From an uncultured Paracoccaceae bacterium (GTDB lineage Bacteria > Pseudomonadota > Alphaproteobacteria > Rhodobacterales > Rhodobacteraceae), in the NCBI GenBank assembly GCA_947489445.1, contig CANLDN010000001.1:682001-746000 (forward strand): 64,000 nt of DNA, given 5' to 3'. Each line of letters begins with the position of its first letter. The stretch's first letter is position 1. The notes below the pieces were generated by a model that was not told where the DNA came from, searched no databases, and saw nothing but the letters and a program-made list of their open reading frames with translations. Of this stretch, positions 29,639 to 36,483 are shown piece by piece. The translations under genes were made by a program, and so were the position numbers.

Positions 29639-29845
29639 ATTTCACCTCACTTCAAACGTTTGGCCACCTTAGCCTGCCCCTAGGGCAGACGAAAGATGCC
29701 CGTCGGCATCCGGGTTCTGTCGGCGTTAACCGAAACGTAAGAAAATAGTGGCAACGACACAAATTTGCCTATTTCTTGGGCAGACTGTGAAGATGTATAG
29801 AGAGCCTGCACCTGCAGATTTGTTAACAATTGGAGTAATAGTAAG

Positions 29846-31633
29846 ATGTTTATGTCACGCATGCGGACATTGTTGACCACAACGTCATTCAGCGTTCTTG
29901 CCACCGTCGCAATAGCACAGTCTGAAAATTTGGTTACAATCCAAACAACTAACGGCGAAATGTCGATTTCAGGCGCGCTGATAGATGTCAAAAACAACGC
30001 CTATCACCTCCGGACCGCCGCTGGCGAAATGACGATCCCCGCAGTTGGTGTTTCCTGTATCGGTGCGGCCTGCCCTACGGCTGCGCCCAGTTTTGTACGC
30101 GGGGCCGATGTCACGCTGACCTCGTCCGATGGGTCGATCAACATCGCCGGCAAAATGGAAGGGATCGAAAACGGCCATTATCTCATCGTTACCGACGGTC
30201 TGGGCCTGATGCAGGTCAAAACAGAACTGGTTGATTGTAACGGTCAGGGTTGCCCGACTGATGACATCGTTCTGGCTTCCGCGACAGCGCCCGCAGCCCA
30301 ACAGATCAATCCGAACAGCGCGCGTGTACGCTTTGCAGGGTCTGACACCGTCGGGCTTGGCCTGCTGCCCTTCCTGATGGAAGACTATGCCAGCTATCTG
30401 GGTGCGACCGCCCAAACCAATGTCATTTCGGAAACCGAAACCTATATGCGCTATGTCAGCGCATCGGGCAGTGAAATCACCAGCCTTTTCGCCAACTCCA
30501 CCGGATCGGGTGATGCCTTTGACGCGCTCGAAGTGCGCGGCGCAGAGTTCGGCATGACATCGCGCCCCGCCAAAGACAGCGAGGCAGAGCGCATGATCGC
30601 CGCAGGTGCGGGCGATTTGCGTGGGACCGACAACGAAACCGTTATTGCCGTTGACAGTCTTGCCGTCATTACCCACCCCAGCAACCCGGTCCGCGACCTC
30701 AGCATGGCGGAAATCGGCGGCATCTATCTGGGTCAGATCACCAACTGGTCGCAGGTTGGCGGACCAAACGCCCCTATCACCGTATTGTCGCGCGAAGATG
30801 GCTCCTCGACCCGTGGGGTTTTCGAAAAGGCGGTATTCTCGGGTGAGGAACCACCTCTGGCCGCCCGCGTCACCTATCCCGGCGGCGACAACCCGGAAAT
30901 GGCCGCTGCAGTGCGCAACGATCCCAACGCCATCGGCTATGTGGGCTTTGCCTATTCCGAAGGGCTCAACCGGCTTGATCTGACCAGCGAATGCGGGATC
31001 ACATCGACCGCCACCCCCTTCGCCGTCAAGACAGAGGAATATCCGCTGGGGCGCCGTCTCTATCTCTATAACCGGCCCGACAATCTGCCCAGCGATGCGC
31101 AGCGTTTCCTACAATACGCGCTGTCACCTGATGCGGATGACGCCATCGCACAATCCAGCTTCATCAACTTCGCGGTGGAACGGACCGCCCAGCCACAGTC
31201 ACGTTTCGACAACCTGTATCGGGAACTGGCCAATCAGAACGAATTCCGTCTGGCCAGCCAGTTGCGGGACGACCTGACCGAATGGGATCGGCTGTCCACA
31301 ACCGTCCGCTTTCCCACAGGGTCCTCTGCCCTGGGCAAGAAAGAGCTTAACGATATTGAGCGTCTGATTTCCTATCTTGAAGATCTGCCAGCAGGCACCC
31401 GCGTGGCCATCGTTGGCTTTGCTGACAGTGTCGGCGGCTTTGAAAACAACGTGCGGCTGTCGGGTCGGCGTGCCTTGTCAGTGGCGCAAACCATCGATGC
31501 GGTCGGCGGCAATCGCCTCGCTGATATCGAATTCGAAAGCCGCGCTTACGGTGAACTGGCCCCATCCGTTTGCAACACAAACGAAAACGGGCGGACCATC
31601 AACCGCAGGGTCGAATTGTGGGTGCAGAAGTAA
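29846..31633 (+). CDS. PstS-like phosphate-binding domain fused to OmpA domain
   Basis: A 595-residue exported protein: signal peptide (to about residue 25), an N-terminal region with paired ITSSDG/CIGAAC-type repeats (about 30-130), a PstS-like periplasmic binding domain (about 150-430; FAGSDTVGLGLLPFL, VAVDSLAVITHPSNPVRDLS, IYLGQITNWSQVGG, SREDGSSTRGVFE, NAIGYVGFAYSEG), and a C-terminal OmpA-like peptidoglycan-binding domain (about 470-595; VRFPTGSSAL, GFADSVGGFENNVRLSGRRA, GRTINRRVELW). This places a phosphate-type binder on the cell wall rather than at an ABC transporter. No pst genes are nearby. GGAG about 10 bases before the ATG. Confidence 0.88.
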   Translation: MFMSRMRTLLTTTSFSVLATVAIAQSENLVTIQTTNGEMSISGALIDVKNNAYHLRTAAGEMTIPAVGVSCIGAACPTAAPSFVRGADVTLTSSDGSINIAGKMEGIENGHYLIVTDGLGLMQVKTELVDCNGQGCPTDDIVLASATAPAAQQINPNSARVRFAGSDTVGLGLLPFLMEDYASYLGATAQTNVISETETYMRYVSASGSEITSLFANSTGSGDAFDALEVRGAEFGMTSRPAKDSEAERMIAAGAGDLRGTDNETVIAVDSLAVITHPSNPVRDLSMAEIGGIYLGQITNWSQVGGPNAPITVLSREDGSSTRGVFEKAVFSGEEPPLAARVTYPGGDNPEMAAAVRNDPNAIGYVGFAYSEGLNRLDLTSECGITSTATPFAVKTEEYPLGRRLYLYNRPDNLPSDAQRFLQYALSPDADDAIAQSSFINFAVERTAQPQSRFDNLYRELANQNEFRLASQLRDDLTEWDRLSTTVRFPTGSSALGKKELNDIERLISYLEDLPAGTRVAIVGFADSVGGFENNVRLSGRRALSVAQTIDAVGGNRLADIEFESRAYGELAPSVCNTNENGRTINRRVELWVQK

Positions 31634-31649
31634 GACCCGCAAAAACACC

Positions 31650-31675
31650 ATCTCGTGCCCATCTGGGCACGAGAT
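31650..31675 (+). terminator. Hairpin after the PstS-OmpA gene
   Basis: ATCTCGTGCCC-ATCT-GGGCACGAGAT is a perfect 11-bp stem with a tetraloop 16 bases after the stop codon; only three T follow (TTTGCAC), so it may terminate weakly or protect the 3' end. Confidence 0.7.
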
Positions 31676-31697
31676 TTGCACAACAGCCGCAAAAGAC

Positions 31698-31726
31698 TTG
31701 CAATGCGTCCCACGACAACTTAACTG
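31698..31726 (+). promoter_or_regulatory. Possible promoter of the small ORF / EF-Tu paralogue leader
   Basis: TTGCAA (31698-31703) and TAACTG (31721-31726) are separated by 17 bases. Both are partial matches to sigma-70 boxes. The predicted start near 31733 would give a short leader before the small ORF at 31755. Confidence 0.3.
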
Positions 31727-31754
31727 CGCAACTTCAAACCCAGAGGACACCGTC

Positions 31755-31847
31755 ATGAACACGGTCATGGAAAATCTGACCCTGCGCGCTGCATCAGCCT
31801 TTGCTGTTGCGGGCGATGACGCATGGAAAATTGACCTGCCTCTGTGA
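31755..31847 (+). CDS. 30-residue small ORF upstream of the EF-Tu paralogue
   Basis: ATG with AGAGGAC about 8 bases upstream opens a 30-codon frame (MNTVMENLTLRAASAFAVAG, then DDAWKIDLPL). The N-terminal half is amphipathic/hydrophobic and the tail acidic. Seven bases after its stop codon lies a perfect 7-bp hairpin, then an intrinsic terminator, then the EF-Tu-like gene. It could be a leader peptide for attenuation or a standalone small protein. I do not recognise it; a start with a good ribosome site is the main support. Confidence 0.45.
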   Translation: MNTVMENLTLRAASAFAVAGDDAWKIDLPL

Positions 31848-31853
31848 TTTCTC

Positions 31854-31872
31854 CGGAGGCTGATGGCCTCCG
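31854..31872 (+). other. Hairpin just after the small ORF
   Basis: CGGAGGC-TGATG-GCCTCCG is a perfect 7-bp stem with a 5-base loop, starting 7 bases after the small ORF stop. It is close enough for a terminating ribosome to affect it. Confidence 0.7.
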
Positions 31873-31890
31873 ACACGGTTTCGAAATGTT

Positions 31891-31925
31891 ACCCCGGATG
31901 GCCCAAAGCCTGCCGGGGTTTTTCA
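31891..31925 (+). terminator. Intrinsic terminator before the EF-Tu paralogue
   Basis: ACCCCGG (31891-31897) pairs with CCGGGGT (31913-31919), followed by TTTTTC. It ends the small-ORF transcript or, if antitermination occurs, acts as an attenuator for the gene at 32042. Confidence 0.75.
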
Positions 31926-31954
31926 TTTCGGGCCACGATTGACCCAACACAAGA

Positions 31955-31970
31955 ATTTGGCGCGCCAAAT
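31955..31970 (+). promoter_or_regulatory. Perfect 16-bp palindrome upstream of the EF-Tu paralogue
   Basis: ATTTGGCGCGCCAAAT is self-complementary over all 16 bases and lies between the terminator and the gene, next to a TTGACC (31940-31945). It looks like a dimeric repressor or activator site. A further pair GCCGCCC (31977-31983)/GGGCGGC (32009-32015) can form a hairpin in the leader just before the Shine-Dalgarno sequence. Confidence 0.6.
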
Positions 31971-32041
31971 ACAATGGCCGCCCTGTGCCCGCTTGGCCAG
32001 CGGATGCGGGGCGGCGCTCGTAGCAAGAAGGAGAACCAGAA

Positions 32042-33229
32042 ATGGCTACGAAACTGAACATCAATGTCGGCACCATCGGTCACGTTGACCACGGCAAGAC
32101 AACCCTGACCTCGGCCCTGACACAAGTGCAGGCCGCCCGCCTTGGCGGACAGGCCATGTCGTTTGACCAGATCGATAAGGCGCCCGAGGAAAAGGCACGC
32201 GGCATCACCATCAACACGTCCCATGTGGAATACGAGTCCGACACCCGGATCTATGCCCATATCGACTGCCCGGGCCACGCCGATTACGTGAAGAACATGA
32301 TCACCGGCGCGTCCCAGATGGACGGGGCGATCCTGTTGGTGGACGGCACCGAAGGTGCGGCCAAGCAAACGATCGAGCATATCCTGCTCGCCCGTCAGGT
32401 GAATGTGGGCCACATGGTGGTCTTCGTGAACAAGATGGACATGCTGGGGGATGCCGAACGTGCCGACATGGCCGAACTGATCGAGCTTGAAACGGGTGCG
32501 TTGCTGGAAGCACAAGGGTATGAAAACACGCCCTTCATCTTCGGCTCTGCCCTGCAAGCGCTTGAGGCTTCGGTCGAAGGCAACATGGAAGCGCCGGAAG
32601 TGGCTTGTGTCAAAGCCTTGGTTGACGCCATGAACCGTCATTTCCCGGATCCTGTCCGGGATTATGACAGCCCGTTCATGATGCCGATTGAGGCCGTGCA
32701 CACCATCCCTGGACGTGGCACCGTGGTGTCTGGCCGGGTGGAACGTGGGTCGGTCAAGGTCGGCGAAGCGGTCGAAATCATTGGTCTTGCCAATGACGGG
32801 GCCGAGGTAGTCGTGACCGGCACGCAGGCGTTCCGCAAGGACGTGCCAGAAGCACGGGCTGGTATGAACGTCGGTCTGCTGCTGCGCGGTCTGAAACGTG
32901 ACGAGGTCCAGCGCGGCCAGATCCTCAGCGCGCCGGGGGTGATCAAACCCTTCGCCAACGGGCGGGCCGAGATCATTGTGCTGAACGCCGATGAAGGGGG
33001 TCGTCATACGGCCTTTTCCACCGGCTACGCACCTCAGTTCTTCTTCGGCGTGACCGATGTCAGCGGTGTGGTCATCGTGACCGATGATCTGCCCGTGATG
33101 CCGGGTGACCGGGCCGAGGTCGGGTTTGTGCTGCACAAACCTGTCGGCATCGAACCCGGTGTCCGCTTCGCCCTGCGCGAAGGGGGCCGGACCGTCGGTG
33201 CCGGTGTGGTGACCGACGTGACCGCGTGA
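32042..33229 (+). CDS. Divergent EF-Tu paralogue (translational GTPase)
   Basis: A 395-residue EF-Tu family GTPase with all G motifs: GHVDHGKT (13-20), RGITI (53-57), DCPGH (75-79), NKMD (130-133), GSAL (168-171). Domains 2 and 3 are present and it ends in [11 protein letters not shown], but it is clearly not the housekeeping EF-Tu: the N-terminus is about 8 residues short (no KxKFERxKPH) and domain 3 reads [15 protein letters not shown] where EF-Tu has GYRPQFYFRTTDVTG, losing two Arg, one of which contacts the aminoacyl-tRNA 5' phosphate. Strong AAGGAG Shine-Dalgarno. No str-operon neighbours (fusA, rpsJ). Role unknown: specialised factor, resistance copy or stress copy. Confidence 0.85.
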   Translation: MATKLNINVGTIGHVDHGKTTLTSALTQVQAARLGGQAMSFDQIDKAPEEKARGITINTSHVEYESDTRIYAHIDCPGHADYVKNMITGASQMDGAILLVDGTEGAAKQTIEHILLARQVNVGHMVVFVNKMDMLGDAERADMAELIELETGALLEAQGYENTPFIFGSALQALEASVEGNMEAPEVACVKALVDAMNRHFPDPVRDYDSPFMMPIEAVHTIPGRGTVVSGRVERGSVKVGEAVEIIGLANDGAEVVVTGTQAFRKDVPEARAGMNVGLLLRGLKRDEVQRGQILSAPGVIKPFANGRAEIIVLNADEGGRHTAFSTGYAPQFFFGVTDVSGVVIVTDDLPVMPGDRAEVGFVLHKPVGIEPGVRFALREGGRTVGAGVVTDVTA

Positions 33230-33238
33230 AAGACATAG

Positions 33239-33266
33239 CCATGGCCCTGCGAGAGTGGGGCCATGG
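33239..33266 (+). terminator. Inverted repeat after the EF-Tu paralogue
   Basis: CCATGGCCC and GGGCCATGG form a 9-bp stem with a 10-base loop, beginning 9 bases after the stop codon. No T-tract. Probable 3' end structure of the EF-Tu-like transcript, separating it from the next gene. Confidence 0.6.
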
Positions 33267-33500
33267 TGATCACAGATGGGAACTCAGTCAGACCCAATGG
33301 CAGTTATGAGCCCACTTCAACCAACGCTGCAAAATGCACCAATGTCGGCTAACTGCGATCTGTCGCCCCGCTCGATATGTGTCGGGCGGCCCCAACGATC
33401 CCATTCTTTTTTCGACATTCACGCTGACGGGGTGTTGACCTCGCTTGTATTGCTGGAGTGTGCCGCTAGGCTTCGGACCAAACCGGATCGGAGTTGCCTC

Positions 33501-34865
33501 ATGTTGCCTCAACTTAAGCACATCCCACTTGTGACTGACTTTAAAATGCGTGCGCCGTTTGAGAATATGGAGCGCGTCGTTGCGCAATATGAGCATCAGT
33601 TCGAGTTTCTTAACAGCAATAGCTATGTGAAATTACAGGACGCATTCGCCGAAAGTTCTGAACGTTCGTATCAGACGAACAATGTCGTAAATCACTTCCT
33701 TTACACAGTGCGCAAACAGGTTGTGGCGCTGTACGGGCTTGGGCATCCGGTTGCGACCGCCAAAGACCGTTTGCAGGAAATGTGTGCCGCGCGCACTGCG
33801 ATTGAGGCGCTTAGCCCGCCCACAGAGCCACCACAGGCGGGTCAAACATATCGTGACCCGTTTCTGACGATTGCCCTACTGACGCTGCCACATGAAGAGC
33901 TGGAGGCCCTGCTCTGGCAACCACTTTTTGATAACACGAAACCCAAAGAGCGTATTTACGTCATCGATGTGCTGCAAAGCGCGTTCCACCAAGATTACAA
34001 AATGGCGCGCAAATATACCCGGGATAAATTTGCCCATATCTGGGCTGATCCGCTGCATAAAGCGCTGAACGTTGACCCCGACAATAAAGAGGCCGGGTTG
34101 GCGCATTTGATGGACGGTTGGACCGAGCGCATGGCGCGATTTGTCCCTTTAGATTGGAAACCCTGGGAGGAAGAGCCGTACAAGTACATCGCCGATGATG
34201 GACGCAAGATTTTTGCTCTGCCCAATTTTGGCTTTGCCTATGAAGTCGCACTGGCCGTGTGCGCCTATGATTTGGACGATACTGGTTTGCGCGATCATCC
34301 CTACTATCCCGGTGATCTGGTTGATTATTACCGCGAAAACCTGCGCGACACACGTGATGCATGGCGTAAACAGGGGGCTGGGCCAACGATGGCGTTGGAC
34401 CCCTACAGCGTCGTACGCATTGATCTGTCCAAGAAAAAGGCAAAAGGGTTTCGGCGTTGGCTGGATATCGCATCAGACGGCGACCCGGATGCCGTAGGTG
34501 AGGTGATTGGCGTTTGCAAAAACCTACGTAAGGTCAAAAGCATCACCCGGGTTGTCAACGTTATGGGTGATTATGGCATAGCCCTGACCGCGGACTTGAA
34601 AGACGATAGAACTTTTGAGGGCGAATTGATACGCATCGCCAAAGCGCGCAAAATCGAGACGGCATATGTGGTACCTGCAACAAAATATGACGCGGGGTCC
34701 GGGCGCTGTTCGGAACTGCTAGAACATGCCCGCGATTGGTTTGCTGAACACGGGCATCGGTTGATCGAACTGTCCCAAGACGGTGATTGGGGGATCATCG
34801 TGATTGATCAGACTTGGGAGGATGAGTTTCGGGACCTGTCGCGAGGCCTAGACGTACAGTATTGA
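33501..34865 (+). CDS. PoNi-type immunity protein (DUF1910/DUF1911) with C-terminal extension
   Basis: A 454-residue protein. The start at 33501 has CGGAG 7 bases upstream. Residues about 16-120 resemble the DUF1910 helical domain (ALYGLGHPVATAKDRLQEM), and the DUF1911 signature follows: LPNFGFAYEVALAVCAYD then LDDTGLRDHPYYPGDLVDYYR. These domains form immunity proteins against PoNe DNase effectors of type VI secretion and related systems. The last about 130 residues are an extra domain not seen in the basic family. No toxin or secretion gene is adjacent. Base composition is closer to AT than neighbours, suggesting acquisition. Confidence 0.72.
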   Translation: MLPQLKHIPLVTDFKMRAPFENMERVVAQYEHQFEFLNSNSYVKLQDAFAESSERSYQTNNVVNHFLYTVRKQVVALYGLGHPVATAKDRLQEMCAARTAIEALSPPTEPPQAGQTYRDPFLTIALLTLPHEELEALLWQPLFDNTKPKERIYVIDVLQSAFHQDYKMARKYTRDKFAHIWADPLHKALNVDPDNKEAGLAHLMDGWTERMARFVPLDWKPWEEEPYKYIADDGRKIFALPNFGFAYEVALAVCAYDLDDTGLRDHPYYPGDLVDYYRENLRDTRDAWRKQGAGPTMALDPYSVVRIDLSKKKAKGFRRWLDIASDGDPDAVGEVIGVCKNLRKVKSITRVVNVMGDYGIALTADLKDDRTFEGELIRIAKARKIETAYVVPATKYDAGSGRCSELLEHARDWFAEHGHRLIELSQDGDWGIIVIDQTWEDEFRDLSRGLDVQY

Positions 34866-35469
34866 TCGCCGACCTGTCACCTCGCTTGATATGGACTGCA
34901 TGACCCCAGCCATCCAATTTTTTTGAGGGCTTGCTTCCGTGAAGCCAGAAACGTTTCACTGCCGCGCAGAGCACTGCTTTTCATCAAGAGAATAGATATT
35001 CTGATGACACTGATATTGTCTACGAAGATGACGTGCCGGTAAGACAAAGCAGTAACTTGGCCGATGCCATCCTTGTTTATGTCGACTAGGTCCAAAGTGA
35101 TTTAACTGGTTGAAACTGAATAGCGGCCATTGGCGCAGCCGCAGCGAATGATCGCAAAGTCCGCAAAGCCATCACTGGATCAGCCTGGAAGAAGGATCCG
35201 ATGCTTATCAATCGTGCCTTTGCGGCGTTAAACCCGCGTATCGTCACAAAGGTTAACGACCACCCGCCGCGCGCACCCTTAACCCGCCCAAATCCATGCA
35301 GTCATGCGCATGGTATGCGCATGGTTTCTGCATAGGTTCTGCATGGCCACAAACAGCTTTATTCCATAGCCTTAACCCCACAATCTGACCGTCTCGGAAA
35401 ATCGCACCAAAACCACCGCGCGGCCCCTTCACCATTGGCCCGGTGCGCCTACGCCCTATAGTCACCCCC
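34866..35469. other. Gene-poor 604-base intergenic region
   Basis: No credible gene. A minus-strand frame at 34877-35095 (TTG start) contains DINKDGIGQV, vaguely like an FG-GAP/EF-hand loop, but has no ribosome site or full domain. A 10-base sequence ACCTCGCTTG at 34879-34888 repeats one at 33438-33447 on the other side of the immunity gene. The dispersed repeat copy lies at 35279-35346. The end is the promoter region of the exonuclease gene. Confidence 0.6.
35279..35346 (+). repeat. Dispersed intergenic repeat, copy A
   Basis: A roughly 68-base element: TTAACC-C-GCCCA, then a 35-base core (35296-35330) identical to copy B at 55627-55661 in the opposite orientation, then a less conserved tail rich in TCTGCAT. 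The core holds two overlapping self-complementary units (CATGCGCATG). Confidence 0.85.
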
Positions 35470-36483
35470 ATGGCCGACGTCCTCACCTTCACTGATCGCG
35501 GTATTTACTGCCCTGCGGGCGATTTCCATATCGACCCGTGGCAACCCGTTGACCGTGCCTTGATCACCCACGGCCACAGCGACCACGCCCGCCTCGGCAT
35601 GGGCCGCTATCTGGCAACCACGGGCACAGCACCAGTGATGCGCCATCGACTTGGCGAGATCACTCTGGATACCATAAGCTACGGGGAAGAAACGCAAATC
35701 GGCGACGCAAAGGTGTCCTTTCACCCCGCCGGTCACGTCCCCGGATCAGCCCAGATCAGGGTCGAGGTAAAAGGCGAGGTCTGGGTCGTCTCGGGTGATT
35801 ATAAAACCGTGGCGGACGGCCTGTCCGAACCGTTTGAGCCTGTCAAATGCCACGCTTTCATTACCGAATGCACCTTTGGTTTGCCCATCTTCAAATGGAC
35901 CCCACAGGACATCCTGACTGAGCAAATCAACAACTGGTGGGCCACCAACGCCGCCGCCGGGCGCACCTCCATTCTTGGGGCCTACGCCCTTGGCAAGGCT
36001 CAACGCCTGCTGGCCACCGTCAACCCTGATATCGGCCCGATCCTGACCCATGGCGCGATTGAAAACACCAACGAAGTGCTGCGAAATCAAGGCATTACAC
36101 TGCCCCAGACAACCTATGCCACCGCCGATATCACCGCCAAAACCCACCCCGGCGCGCTGGTCCTGGCGACCCCCAGCGCCCTTGGCACCACATGGACACG
36201 CCGCTTTGGTCCCGCCTCAACCGCCTTTGCCAGCGGCTGGATGGCCCTGCGCGGGGTCCGACGCCGCCGCGCGGCCGACCGGGGCTTTATCGTGTCGGAC
36301 CATGCCGATTGGGACGGCTTGAATGATGCGATCAAAGCGACCGGGGCCACCAAAATTTTCGCCACCCATGGCTACACCTCCGTCTTCCAGCGCTGGCTGA
36401 CGGAACAAGGCTATGACGCCCATGTGGTCAGCACCGACTATCATGGCGAAAGCCTTGATAATTCTGAGGAAAGCGAAGCATGA
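35470..36483 (+). CDS. Ligase-associated metallo-beta-lactamase-fold DNA exonuclease
   Basis: A 337-residue MBL-fold/beta-CASP-like nuclease. Start MADVLTFTDRGIYCPAGDFHID (35470) is the family N-terminus. Metal motif THGHSDHARLG (about 40-50), GHVPGSAQI, VSGDYK, and SDHADWDGL near the C-terminus. The family occurs beside an ATP-dependent DNA ligase and is thought to trim DNA ends for it. The stop overlaps the ligase start by 4 bases. Confidence 0.9.
   Translation: MADVLTFTDRGIYCPAGDFHIDPWQPVDRALITHGHSDHARLGMGRYLATTGTAPVMRHRLGEITLDTISYGEETQIGDAKVSFHPAGHVPGSAQIRVEVKGEVWVVSGDYKTVADGLSEPFEPVKCHAFITECTFGLPIFKWTPQDILTEQINNWWATNAAAGRTSILGAYALGKAQRLLATVNPDIGPILTHGAIENTNEVLRNQGITLPQTTYATADITAKTHPGALVLATPSALGTTWTRRFGPASTAFASGWMALRGVRRRRAADRGFIVSDHADWDGLNDAIKATGATKIFATHGYTSVFQRWLTEQGYDAHVVSTDYHGESLDNSEESEA

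Noticed and set aside
29680..29997. Minus-strand ORF upstream of the PstS-OmpA gene
   Set aside because: It covers the promoter and the start of a well-supported plus-strand gene and has no protein-like features.
32042..33229. Housekeeping tuf gene
   Set aside because: Sequence departs from conserved EF-Tu in N-terminus and domain 3, and str-operon neighbours are missing.
34877..35095. Minus-strand ORF with DINKDGIGQV as an FG-GAP or EF-hand protein
   Set aside because: TTG start, no ribosome site, no complete domain; chance frame in AT-rich DNA.
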